From Panorpa germanica (taxonomy: Eukaryota > Arthropoda > Insecta > Mecoptera > Panorpidae): 64,000 nucleotides of DNA. Positions 13,401-24,689 of this stretch are shown here, piece after piece (the stretch's first letter is position 1; each line of letters begins with the position of its first letter). Position numbers and translations under genes: made by a program. The stretch covers positions 11,408,001 through 11,472,000 of the forward strand of contig OY783219.1 of NCBI GenBank assembly GCA_963678705.1, written 5' to 3'. The notes under the pieces are model-generated. The model did no database searches and was not told where the DNA came from. It saw only the letters and a list, made by a program, of their open reading frames with translations.

Positions 13401-14196
13401 CTACTCTCCTCCCTTATATCCCGGCGTGCACCTGTCCAGCTCTAGTACCCATTTAATGTATCTCTCCTGTATTCTTTCCAACATCTCTTGCTCCTTCCAC
13501 CCCCATATCTCTGTTCCATACATCATCATACTCGTTATCAGTCTTATCAAACATCCATAGCCTCTTTTGCATATCCGCCCCAAACACATTTCATCAGGTA
13601 CATTCTATTTTCAAACAAAAAATATTTTTTAAAATGTCTAAATAACCAATCCTAATATATAATTCTTTTGAATAGCAGCAACAACAAGGATGGCAAAATC
13701 AACAAAATTGGGGAGGTGGCTGGAAGGGTTATGGACAATGGGGTCAGCAATATTGGGGGCAGTGGAACCAGGTGAATATAATGTTTCTTTTAATTTTAGC
13801 ACTTTCATTTATAACCTACTACATAATATTCTTCTGTAGGGACAAACAACTGGAAGCAGTACGACTGGAACTTCTACAACAACAACTACGACAGCAGCAA
13901 CAAATGCAATAACAACTTCTAGTACGACGTCTCCTACGTCAACAAATGCAGCTTCTGGTAATTCATATTCGGCACAATACAGTACAAGTTATCCTGGCAT
14001 GCAACAATACCAAAGTGGACAATACAATGCTGGTACGGCAAATGCTACCGGTAATAATGCTTCGTTATCACAAGCACAGATGTATCAGAACTGGGCGCAA
14101 TATGCACAAGCGTATGCGAGTTATGGACAACAACAACAGAGTGCTGCCGGAACTGCAGGAAGTGGAAATTCCATAGAAGAAAAGAAAAAGAAATAA
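4434..14196 (+). CDS. hnRNP U-like nuclear RNA/DNA-binding protein (SAP-SPRY-P-loop-RGG)
   Basis: Seventeen exons: 4434-4566, 4949-6225, 6649-6776, 7117-7411, 7497-7673, 7764-8288, 8364-8603, 10019-10316, 10393-10668, 10753-10897, 10972-11254, 11343-11429, 11532-11636, 12279-12359, 12481-12648, 13676-13771, 13840-14196; sum 4671 nt, 1556 residues. Start: ATG with an in-frame TAA eight codons upstream. Domains: SAP (about 4-38, LKVVELRAELSARGLDTKG), long acidic Ser/Pro/Glu linker to about 540, SPRY (about 545-730), a second acidic stretch, then a P-loop GLPGVGKT at about 890 and DQTNIY at about 967, both diagnostic of the hnRNP U kinase-like domain. RGG/RGGG-rich (about 1025-1255) and Gln/Trp/Gly-rich low-complexity segments follow, ending KKKK. 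The family binds RNA and scaffold DNA in the nucleus and affects splicing and chromatin. Vertebrate members have roughly 750-860 residues; the excess here is mostly linker and tail. A LINE sits in the intron after exon 15. Confidence 0.93.
8604..10018. other. 1.4 kb intron of the hnRNP U-like gene
   Basis: This is the longest intron of the gene, between the exon carrying the P-loop and the exon carrying DQTNIY. It contains small open frames (for example near 8872-9090 and 9398-9628) with no recognisable similarity and no flanking repeats that I can detect. It may hold a decayed mobile element, but I see no ends. Confidence 0.5.
11637..12278. other. 642 bp intron of the hnRNP U-like gene, nothing recognised
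   Basis: An AT-rich intron between exons 13 and 14. I see no coding frame, repeat ends or structured element in it. Confidence 0.6.
12644..12656 (+). repeat. LINE target-site duplication, left copy (overlaps splice donor)
   Basis: ATCAGGTACATTC here matches 13593-13605 exactly. The left copy contains the last bases of hnRNP U-like exon 15 and its GT donor (exon end 12648, GT 12649-12650). The right copy therefore carries a duplicate of the same donor, with exon-like end at 13597 and GT at 13598-13599. Confidence 0.88.
12657..13592 (-). mobile_element. 5'-truncated LINE (non-LTR retrotransposon), antisense in intron 15
   Basis: Read on the minus strand, the fragment encodes the C-terminal part of a LINE polyprotein. 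One frame at about 13589-13401 contains MYGTEIWGW and RIQERYIKWVLELDRCTPGY. A second frame at 13342-12905 contains RIARFRLGNEEKGNRYW and a Cys/His pattern (CGTEIETLEHIKFAC). The change of frame and a stop between them show it is dead. The 3' UTR ends TTGTAAAGCCG followed by AACAATTAATA-type sequence and a poly(A), seen as the T run from 12657. The 13-bp direct repeat ATCAGGTACATTC at 12644-12656 and 13593-13605 is the target-site duplication, typical of target-primed reverse transcription. A close copy of the 3' UTR occurs at about 52600-52795. Confidence 0.88.
13593..13605 (+). repeat. LINE target-site duplication, right copy
   Basis: Exact copy of 12644-12656 on the far side of the LINE. 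It carries a second CAG|GTACAT donor, now preceded by LINE sequence instead of exon 15. Confidence 0.88.
13671..13681 (+). promoter_or_regulatory. NAGNAG tandem splice acceptor before exon 16
   Basis: The sequence TAGCAG at 13673-13678 gives two acceptors three bases apart (exon start 13676 or 13679). Both keep frame, so transcripts may differ by one Gln in an already Gln-rich run. Tandem acceptors of this kind are known to be used together; which one is preferred here is unknown. Confidence 0.55.
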
Positions 14197-16801
14197 GTTT
14201 TAGTAAATCAGATTTTATTTTTGTACAATAATCAAGTTGTAATGCGTGTTTTAAAATTTAAGAAGAACTCTGAATGATCTAGAGTATAAAAGTACAACAA
14301 TACATATGCAGAAACTAATTTAGAGACTTAATATTTTTCAAATTATGACTTATATTAAATATGTTTTTAATTTTTTGTGTAAATTTGTTTATATTAAATA
14401 TATATTTTCTTTGAGACATTAACATAATAAATATATTAGGGAAATCCTTTTATACAAAAAGACAAATATTAAAGTAATAATATCATGCATTAATCAAATT
14501 TAGGGTTATAAGTTTTGTTTTAAAAAAAATACTTTTTAAGTCAAATGTTTGTAATTATAGTAATCATGTGTATTTTAGTAAAATATTTTGACGAAATACT
14601 GTAGGAATATATGATTAAGAGAGAGTGGTGTATACATATTATACAAATAATATAATTTGCCTATTGAAAATTTGGGTTATTAAAATTTAATAAAATTTTA
14701 TCTAATGTGTAATCTAGAATTATAGTTTGTCTTGCAATTTAACTTATTTCAATCAGTAATTATGCATTTATTAAAATTTTTATTATACAATAAAAAGGTT
14801 GTATTGATACAAAGTGTTTTTAATTCCAGAAATCTTAATAGATTAAAACCTTAGAGTATATATCCTGTAGATTAAAAGTGTGTCCAAAATGTGTGCGAGA
14901 GAGAAAGGTATATGTTCCTATTTGTTCTCTATACGCATGCGTCGAAAGTGACAGCTGTCTACATATTATACGTGATAGTTTTACGTTTCTCTCTCGTACT
15001 CCTTCAGGTCAGCATTCTCTCCACATATATATAAGCTGATATAAGCTTTAAGATTAAAACTCAATTTAAATATTATAAATTTTTGTATTGTAAGTTTATA
15101 GAATTAAAGCATATTTTAGATCAGGAATTTGGTAAGTGTAGTAAAAATGAACATTGTAAGGGCAATGAAAGCTTTTATGTTTCATTAATTTTGTCTGCAG
15201 TAAATTAATTTTGTGAAAGGTGTAAATTTAGATCCTTGTGTAGTGATTGATGCCATTTTAATTGGTGTCTATCTGAAATATGTTCAGACAAACACAAAGT
15301 TTTTTATAAAATATGGAGCATTTCTTTTTTATTCTGGTTGAAGTTATATACATAGTACCAGTTATCCCTATATATGTGTTTCTATACCCTGGCCCACCCT
15401 GGATGCCATGGCACTAGATCCCTATTAGCCGCTCTCGCACTTAACCCACACTCACGCAGCGGGCTTCTCAAGTGTCCACCCTATTTCAAAGTTTAAATCG
15501 AATATTAGTGTATTATAAATAACCTTTTCGGGTAAATATTACTTTTCTTTTTATATTCCTGTATAAAAATAACAACTCATTTCGTTATACCAATAAACAG
15601 TTTAACATATTTTTGAAATTATGCAAATTGGCAGACTTTTTAAAACTATTACCACCAGATAGCATCTGAGCAAAAGTTGGTCAACTAAATTAGGCGGGAA
15701 ATTCAAGCTGAGTCCTATTACTTTATAAACGAATTAGAGTATGCACTAATTAAACAACCATAATTACAATTGTATATTCATAACATACTATTTATTGAAC
15801 AGAATAAATAATTAGGCACATTTCGTTTTTACCAGTCTGTTAGTTGATATAAACCTATCTCTATAAGTGATGTGACATTTAATTGTCAATTGTAAATTAA
15901 TTTATTTAATTGAAAAGGAATTAATAATTTATAATCAAATAGCAATTTATTATAAATTAGTACAGTTGCTTAAATATTAAAAAAGAAGAGTATTACTTAA
16001 GAGGCATGTAATTTTTTTGTGAATAGAAACATGAACGTGTAAATATTTTAAAAATATTGTTACTTAGGAACAGAAGCATTTTTAGATAAAAGAATATTAA
16101 GATAATTTTGATTTATACATTTAATTAAGATCATTATTAATGAGAGCATGCGATTTTATTATCTGTTTCTGACATGCGTGAAGAAATAATGCCGAGAGCA
16201 CCAAGCGGGTCCAAAGGGTGGCGCTGCTGCCGTATATAGCAGAGACATCTATAACAATAAGCGGAAGGAAACGAAGTATAAGTGCAGCCAAGCTGAGCTA
16301 TGGTCAAAGCCAAGCCCAGTATCTTAGATTATAATGGTGGCATCTTGTTGATTGACTCAATGCTGACAACATTTTTAAGAAAAATAACAATAAATTTTGA
16401 CTAAAATCAAATGTAACCTAATTTAAAGTGCAAGATATATAAAGGTAAATATATTTGTATAGATTTAATTAATAAGTTTAGTTTCAAATCATATTTTAAT
16501 AGTCTTCCATATTAGCTTTTCGTGTGCCAACGTGTTTTGTTTTAGATAACCGCTTTGAAATTTATTTTTTAGGAACTTTTTGCTGCTTGTTTGACATTTT
16601 GACATTCCTTAATAATAAAAACCCCTAAATTTATTTTGATTATTTTTGATAAGTTTTCATTACTGAAAACAACTACAAAACATATTTAGTATATTGTGGT
16701 TATGTGTCAATAATATTGTGTAATTTTGACTAGATTTCAAATTGATTTAATTTATAATATAACTGTGTAATTATAATGTATTTGTCAAGGTTTTATTCGC
16801 A
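14197..16801. other. Intergenic region between hnRNP U-like and zinc-finger genes
   Basis: The first few hundred bases are the AT-rich 3' UTR of the hnRNP U-like gene. Three less AT-rich patches stand out. One is 14885-15010 (GAGAGAGAAAGG and similar). Another is 15385-15485, containing CCTGGCCCACCCTGGATGCC. The third is 16170-16330, with GGGTGGCGCTGCTGCCG. The first two look like old mobile-element ends. The third may be promoter sequence of the downstream gene or another repeat. I see no gene. Confidence 0.5.
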
Positions 16802-19800
16802 ATGGATGCTAACTCTAATCAACACTGTTTCGTTTGCAATAGTCGTGTCGGTGTATCAAGCAGAAATGCTATTCAAATATTTTCGGACCAAGTAAGTTAT
16901 TATTATGATTGAGAACGAAATAACAATTATTTCATTATGTTAAGTGTTAGTGACGAATTATCTGGCACATGAAGACAATTATTAGAGACAAATTTTGTGT
17001 TTTAGGTGCAAACTTATACGGAGCGTCCTGTTCAGACTACTGTGTCTAATATTCTCGGATTGGACATAAAACCAAGTAATGTTCATTCAGTACTTATATG
17101 TAAAAAGTGTTTTAAATCAGTCAATGAAATCGATGAACTGGAATCTAGAGTTGCTGAACTTAGAGCTGAATTAATATCTAATTACAATCGAACCATTGTC
17201 AAATATAATGGTGAACCTATACATCTAGAACATGAAATTGAAATGTTAGATGAAAGCGATTGTGGTAAGTTTGCAACTTTTTTGTTACGAGTTTTGCTCA
17301 ACACAATGTTTAATATAATAATTATTTTATTACAGAAGATGTTGACAACGAGTTCATGAATGTAGGTTTTGATTCTAGTAATGAAGATTATCAAAATCAA
17401 AATGAACAAAATGAAAATGCTAATGATCCTGTTAATGTAGATGATTCAAAATTAGACGAGGGTGAACAGGTAATTATCATGTAAGCAAAATGGTATTTAC
17501 CGCGGTTTTTTCAGTGAAATTGAATTCTCATTAACATAAACGATTGTAATGATATATACGAAGTCTGTAATGGAATCTTTTCAACAATTGTAATTTATAT
17601 AATAAACAAGAAATATGCTACACCAATTAATTTTAAATTTAATTTAAAAATTACTCATGTTCTAAAACCAAAAAATTGTCACAGCTAAAGGAGGCACATT
17701 TCTGTCTTTATGTTCTTTGTTTCACATTCAATATACTTTATCATAAGATAATCTTTATGTGTACACCACTTTATTAAAGGTAATAAAAGGACATATTATA
17801 TATCGGGAATTTTTTCCTCAACAATCCGCTTTCCGATGATATGGTAAACAGAAAAGAGTCGTACTACATGAAGTTGCATCTAACCCAGAGAGTTAGAAAA
17901 TAAATGACTTCATATAAAACGTAGTGCCGGCGGTACCGTATTATATGAACATACGACCCACAGATTTTTGAGAGACAGTGGTATATTTATAAATATGAAA
18001 GAAAAAGCTTCCTCTTATGATAAAGTGTGTTTACGCGAAACAACTCAAATTATACTCTACTGAAAAAGAGAACCCTTCAGTTTCAAACGAGCGCTTAAAT
18101 ATATCGCGTATATTAATATTGATAACAATGCTATATATGTTTTGATTTGCGATTTATGGATAAATACTTTATTATTTGATGCACGCTATTTACATTCTTG
18201 TATAAATATTATAAAAATCAATTATTTTGCATTATAGGATACGTCTTTAGAATTTCAAATCGAGAGATTACATCAAGAAGATTGTGACAGTCAGTCGGAA
18301 ATTATAAAAGAGATTACAAATAAACAAATTAACAAAGTAGCAGGTATACAAAGGCAAGATTCTAAACCTGCTAATCGAAATAACAGACAAATTGTTTTGA
18401 AGAAACAGAATGAAGACGGACACATTACAACTTCCCATGAAAATGACGACGAACTAACTGTCGAGACAATTGAAATGGATAATGACATGGATCAACAGTT
18501 AGTAGAAATAGTTGCTGAGGGTACTGTAGAGTGTGATGATATTATAGAGGAGGACGAGGAGGAATATGAAGATGAAGAGCACATCGATTTAAACGTAAGT
18601 GGAGATCATCAATTAGATATCAACGCAGATGCGTTGTTAGAGGCAGCGACATTAGCTGAACAACCTGATGAAGGAAACGTGTTAGAAATAATTAATATTA
18701 AGATGGAACCTGAAGATGTGTACACAAAACCTACATTCAAGAAAAGAAGGCATCTTGCTAAAAAAATTAAACAAGAAGTGGAGTATACGGAGCCAATCGT
18801 AAATCGAGAATCATCAGGCTACACTTGTTTACTTTGCACTGTTGATACCAAGGAATCTGCTGAAGAAAATGAACAGTACGATGCTAAAAATATAGTTATA
18901 CATATGAAATCTGTACATGATCAAAGACTGTATATCTGTGATGTATGTGGGGCAGATTTTAGAAAGAGAAATGAAATGAGTGAACATTTAGATGAGCATG
19001 TCGCCACAGAAGAGGGTGACTTTCAATGTGAAGTCTGTAATAGAATCTTTTCAAATTTAAGATTGTTCAGAATTCATAGACGAATGCATTATCCTCAAAA
19101 CAAGATGTGGAATTGTGAAACCTGTGGAAAAAAATATAGGTATGTTTTCTCCTTGTTCAATGTTCATTTAACATATTCTTGAAAATAGTTTGAGAATGAC
19201 AGCTTTCGTCTCCTTCTGTCTATGTTAATATTGATAACTGACTCTTTCATGTTACTTTATCCTTCCAATTTTTTTAATTACTTAACTCCAGCAGAATTTC
19301 TACGCTGTGAAACCATCTTTCATTTGTTCTTTCCACGTGGTTTCCTGCCATTAATTGTTGCTAAATTTTTATTAGAATTCAATTTATAGACTAATAGAAT
19401 TCATTTTTCTATAGAAACCCCTCTGAATTAGGAAAAGGCCACGTACAAACTGTATTTTTTAATCTATATCATACTACTGTTGACCTATTTATTCTAACAA
19501 AATGAAATGTTTTTACACTATCAAACCACTTTCTGAAATATTGTGGTTAATTAATTGGAATTGCTAATTAATTAACTTATCTAGTCTTAGTTTGACTTAG
19601 TTTTTTAGTTCTAGTTGAAAAAACAATCCAAACTAAATATATATTATACTATATACTATATTACTAAATATATGATAGTTTTTTCTCAAGTATTTTTCTC
19701 GAATATTTATTCGTTAGTGGTGATCATTTTTATATAACACTTTTTAGAAACTACTGCGTCGTATCGTAATATTTTCTAAATTTCTTTCTTGTATCCCAAT

Positions 19801-22800
19801 TCTCTAACTGTTTTAACGATAAACGTTTTCCGTAAGTTAACGATATTTGTACCAGATTATCTGTACCAAGTTATCTGTATTATATTATATCGTTACCAGT
19901 ATAGTTTCGTTATAAATAAAGTTAGGGAATCCAACTTTCCGAGAAGAGTTAAAGGATAGCTTAATTTTCTTATATAAAGAACACTGAATACTAATGTTTC
20001 TTGTAATTTTATTCCAGTTCTCGTAATTTATTAGACGAACATATCAACACCCACACAGGAAATAGACCGTATCATTGCAAGCATTGTGCAAAAGATTTCG
20101 CTTCAAAATATACAATGTCTGCTCATTTAAAAACTCATACAGAACGTCCACGCCCGTTTGTGTGTAATCAATGTGGTAAAGCTTTCTTTAGCCAACAAAA
20201 TTTAACACAACATGTCAGAACACACTCCGGAGTGAAAAATTTTGTCTGCAAAACATGTGGTAAGAGTTTATTGTTAAATAATATAAGTTACTTTTGTATA
20301 AAATATTATGGTTATTAATTTGGTACGATTTTTTCAGGAAAGCGTTTTGGTACTACACATAATTTAGAGGTTCATAACATTGTCCATACGGGGAAAAAGC
20401 CATTTATTTGTCGAACTTGTGGAAAGGTATTATCAGTACACTTCTTTCTTTCTTTCGAAATATATATAATGTTATACAATAATTTTTATATTTATAAATT
20501 ATAGGCTTTTGCACGTAAAGCTGAAATTCGAGATCATGAACGTACTCATACTGGAGAACGTCCTTATGCATGCGATATTTGCAATGCCCAATTTTCACAG
20601 CGTTCAAATCTCCAGTCTCATAAACGAGCTACTCACTACGACGACAAGCGTCATAAATGCGATCTTTGTGACAAATGTTTTAAACGTCGACGACTTTTGG
20701 ATTATCATATAAAGGTACATTTAAAAATTTAATAATTCTATTGTGACTCTAAATGACTTGAAATTTCAAAACTAATAAAAAAGAAGACTTATTTTCAACT
20801 TATACGTTGGCTTATTTAGAATCGTCGTCCACATTTATTTGATAATTTCTAGAGTTTTAGTAACTGGATGAAATAATATGCAAGTGCGCATATCGTAGAC
20901 AAAATAACCTAAGGCCGATTTTTCAATAGCTAGTTATTGTGGTTGATACTTTTGTTCTAGTCAAATATAATTACTGCTTAGGTTAAACTTAACAATTCAA
21001 TAATTTTCAGATAATGTGCGCAATTTGTTTAATTATTCCATGGTCGTAAAACGTTACGTACGAAAGTAATTGTAAAATAATTGATATTTTCTCATTAATA
21101 ATTTTAATTTTTAAGGCTACACATACAGGAGAACGGCCATTTAAATGCACTACTTGTGATGCTACTTTTGTCTATCCAGAACACTTCAAGAAACACAAAC
21201 GAATTCATAGTGGAGAGAAACCATATCTTTGTGAGGTAATTATATTTTGAAAATAATTGAATACATTTTTAAACTTATACAAACATTTTTTAACATACGA
21301 TAAGAATTTTACAAAAAGGAAAACAAAAATTTAAAAGGATTTATTTAAATATATATTTAGGTTTGCGGAAAAGCGTTCAACAGCCGGGACAACAGAAATG
21401 CTCATAGATTTGTCCATAGTGATAAGAAACCATACGAGTGTTTAGTTTGCGGACAAGGCTTCATGCGAAAACCACTACTCTATGCTCATATGCAGTCTCA
21501 GGTATATATTAATAATGCAATTTTGATTAAAACAGGGCCGAATTTACCTTTTTCTAGGTTTGGCACAACGACAAAAGAATCAATTGTATCTACCTACAAT
21601 TTATTCGCCAAAATCAATTGTATCTAGTCATAATTTCCTTCAAATGCACGTCTGTCGACCTGTGTCACTCTTAATCTGGCCGGAGATTGAGAACTATATT
21701 TTTGAAGACCTGAATATAATTAAAAATACATGTTTTTTATTTTCAGGGTCATCTTAATGACACTATTGTGGTAAATCAGCCAAGGTTGCAAACAGGTGAG
21801 AGTCACGTGATCAATATGGAAACCATTAATGAAGAAAGTGAATTAGCAGCGCAATCAATTCAAGAAATAGGTCACAAATTGTATCTCAATGACTTAAGAG
21901 ATCATGTTTTAATACAGGGTATGAATCACATTCTTCAGTAATTAAGAAATATTATTTCGTAAAATAATTTATTCTTTTTGAAGTAGATGCTAATGGAGAC
22001 ATTTACGCTGAGGAAGCAACCGATAAGGATATTCAAGATATTCAACAAGCTTCTGATGACGATATGGCCGAAGAACATTTAATAATTGATGGTCAAGTTC
22101 ATTTTAATGAAGAAACTAATGAAAATGAGCAATTGTCAATTAATGAAGTTGAGTTGGAAGATGGAGAAATGTTTCAAGAGGAGGTTAGTAATAAAATAAT
22201 TATTAGGATTTGTAATTAGTCTATTGCAATCAATATAATTATTCTTTAAGTGTATGTTTTTATTTATTTTTCTTTTTAAATGTGTTAAGTGTAAACTATG
22301 GATGAATGGATACATTTCTTTAAAATAAACTAATTCTGAGCTATGTGGTTTGAGTGTTTACTTCTTTTAATTATGAATAATGGTTAAGAAGATATGATAC
22401 TCTCAAAACTTCTTTTATCCTAAGGCTATCTCTCGCTCTGGAATCGACTAACGACTCCGGCGAAAAGTCGAAGTGCACAAGTAGAAAGTTCCAGTGTGAG
22501 AGATCCTTAGAATACAAACTGAGCAGACCTGAATAGGCCATACCAGGGAGTGACAAACGCATGGTTGAAATCAATCACGATTAGGCTTGATTCCTTGTGG
22601 GAACTAGAGGTTATTTAAGATAGGTTTGAAGACAATTATGATTAGATATAATTGGTTTTGCGTTGTACCTAATATTGAAAAGTATAACGCAATGTACATT
22701 GCTGAGTTCATCGCAAAATTTAGTAAATCTGACAAATTAAAGAAAAATAAGAGTAAATCGTTTTGTCGAGCTTGTAGCAAGTGGTGATCCGATTCGCTGT

Positions 22801-23629
22801 TATTCCTTTTTATCTTCCTACGTTACTGAAATTTGCACTAACTATGCATTCAGCTATAGCTTTAAGTCTGAATTAGTCTTCTCCTATTGTAATGCATATA
22901 GCATTCGATTTCCCTTAGTTTCTTATATAATGTACAATTTTTGATCGCGGTAAATTAAAGAAACACTTATTACAATGTAATCAAATGCTTTGATAGTTCT
23001 AACTAAATAATTATATACAGGACATTGATTTTTTTTCAAGTTATATTTAAAATAGTCACGAAATGCTTCAAACTGAAAATGTCTTCAGTTGTTTTATAGA
23101 AACGTATGAATGTTGGAATATGATTTCGTACGTATTGACATTTGAATGTATTTGTATTGTTTATAAGGCTTCGTCGTACTTTCTTTTACATTTCATACTA
23201 TTTTCACTCTTAGTTTGTTTTGGCACTGCCTATTAGCATTAACAATTAGTTTTTGTCATCGTTAAAGTTTCTTTGTTTTTAAATCGATAATTTAAAACTT
23301 TAAATATAAAAAAAAAAATTAATTAAAATTCTTAGCTCCGAAAAAATTTGATTATTTGTACAATGCAGCCTTAATATTTAAATTGTTATTCTATTAACAT
23401 ATAAACAAAATTTTTGTTTTCCATTTTTTAACTGAAATTTCTTTTTTTTTAGGAATATTTTCAAGTAATTGATTCTGAGATAAATTCTAATGAAAATGAA
23501 ATTGAAATTCTACCAAATCAACACAAAGTAGTGAACACGGTAGATGGTCCTATAGAATTGGTTTATATTAAAATACCAGATGCAGAAGGAAACGAGACTT
23601 ACGCGTGGGTTAATATAGTCCATCAATAA
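16802..23629 (+). CDS. ZAD plus C2H2 zinc-finger transcription factor
   Basis: Twelve exons: 16802-16891, 17006-17264, 17336-17469, 18238-19139, 20018-20259, 20338-20426, 20505-20714, 21116-21235, 21361-21501, 21747-21918, 21987-22183, 23453-23629; sum 2733 nt, 910 residues. The N-terminus has the zinc-finger-associated domain: Cys pairs CFVC (9-12) and CKKC (62-65), a dimerisation module abundant in insects. An acidic linker follows ([12 protein letters not shown]). A degenerate finger beginning TCLLC comes next, then about twelve C2H2 fingers from about residue 395 to 733, many joined by TGER/TGEK-type linkers. The last finger ([10 protein letters not shown]) ends in SQGH. The tail (about 740-910) is acidic, a possible activation domain. 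It should be a nuclear DNA-binding regulator; target and orthologue are unknown to me. AATAAA at 23917-23922 is a plausible poly(A) signal. Confidence 0.93.
17975..18068 (+). repeat. ~95 bp dispersed repeat in zinc-finger gene intron 3
   Basis: This block aligns with 44259-44351 in a bestrophin intron. Both begin ACAGTGGT, share TTATGATAAAGTGTGTT-like and GCGAAAC cores, and end CTCTACTGAAAAAG. The start is preceded by TA in the second copy, so a Tc1/mariner-type end is conceivable. This is inference; only one end is visible. Confidence 0.6.
19140..20017. other. 878 bp intron of the zinc-finger gene, nothing recognised
   Basis: This intron splits the third C2H2 finger inside an Arg/Ser codon. 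It is AT-rich, with short repeated TTATCTGTA-like motifs near 19855-19880, and has no coding frame or repeat ends that I can see. Confidence 0.5.
22184..23452. other. 1.27 kb last intron of the zinc-finger gene with a GC-richer patch
   Basis: Most of the intron is AT-rich. A distinct patch at about 22370-22620 is less AT-rich and contains CTCTCGCTCTGGAATCGACT and GGCGAAAAGTCG. It looks like part of a mobile element, but I cannot see its termini or a protein. Confidence 0.5.
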
Positions 23630-23815
23630 GATGAAAATATGCAAATTGATTACTTGTGATTATTGTATTAATAGTTTTGACGGAATTTTTTTTTAAGAAA
23701 CATATAATGTAATTATTCCGTTATTTCTGTCGAATTGTATGGAAAATGAATGTCACTTGCCGTCTGTTTATTATTCTATTAGTAATCTTAATTGAACTAA
23801 GTTGTACATTTTTTT

Positions 23816-24239
23816 AGCATATAAGCAATACGTATATATGTATATTATAAATAGTGTAATTTATAAATTAGTATAATTATGTGGAGTATCTTTAATATGT
23901 GTTGATTTACCTACAAAATAAAAGACCTATGATAGATACATAGAGAGACTACTGTATAATTATTATGTTTAAGTTATTAACTATTTTATAAACCAAATTT
24001 CATGATTTAAATTTACATAAATAAATAAACATAATATTTTACTTATATAACCAAATATTTATATTTAAGTTTTATTAAATTAAAAAAAAAGTATTTATCA
24101 ATTTAAAATTTATTTTTTTAACCTTACCTTTGCTAAAATTCAACATTTTTCTAGAGATTAATTAAATTAATCCTGCTTCCATTTCTAATATTGTAAAATT
24201 ATCATATTTTCAACGTACGATGTAAATTTATATAATTAT
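23816..24239. repeat. Duplicated 3' flank of the zinc-finger gene, copy 1
   Basis: About 424 bp from AGCATATAAGCAATACG to TTTATATAATTA recurs almost unchanged at 25198-25640. The segment contains the presumed poly(A) signal of the zinc-finger gene. Copy 1 lacks 18 bp present in copy 2 (the region around CGTCTAAGAAAATTTT), at a short direct repeat. Near-identity implies a recent event. Confidence 0.9.
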
Positions 24240-24242
24240 ACG

Positions 24243-24397
24243 AGTAACTATGGTTGCGGAAGATCAGGCGTTGTAATTGAGCTGAGCTGAGTGCCATCTA
24301 TGAAACAAGTGATTAACTGTGTCTGTTGCATCTACAATTTAATAGATGGCGCTCAGCTCAGAATTACAACGCCTGATCTTCCGCAACCATAGTTACT
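24243..24397. mobile_element. 155 bp foldback MITE
   Basis: The arms (24243-24300 and 24343-24397) are near-perfect reverse complements. They read AGTAACTATGGTTGCGGAAG at the ends and run inward to a GCTCAGCTCAG/CTGAGCTGAGC core next to GCCATCTA. The loop is about 42 bp. No coding capacity. It starts four bases after the junction where the duplicated 3' flank ends. Confidence 0.85.
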
Positions 24398-24689
24398 TTT
24401 CTATTCAAATAACTTTTAGTACTTTTAGAAAATTAATAAAGTCTGTCAACTATAATTAATACATATCTTATATGATAAATAATTCACTAAACTGTCGATA
24501 AAGTACAATATCTGTTGTGACAAACATTCAAGAATCTCTGTCCTATCTTTCATTTGTCTCATCTTCTTCCATCTCTAGCCATACAGAAAATTTCATTTTG
24601 TTAATATTAGGAATATAGAATAATTTATTTTAAAAATAAAAATATTAAAAAAATTAAAAATTCAACCCTCTAATCAATCAATTTTAACA

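Noticed and set aside
13300-13560. Plus-strand frame of 86 codons rich in Ser, Pro and Phe
   Set aside because: Shadow of the LINE coding sequence on the minus strand; no similarity of its own.
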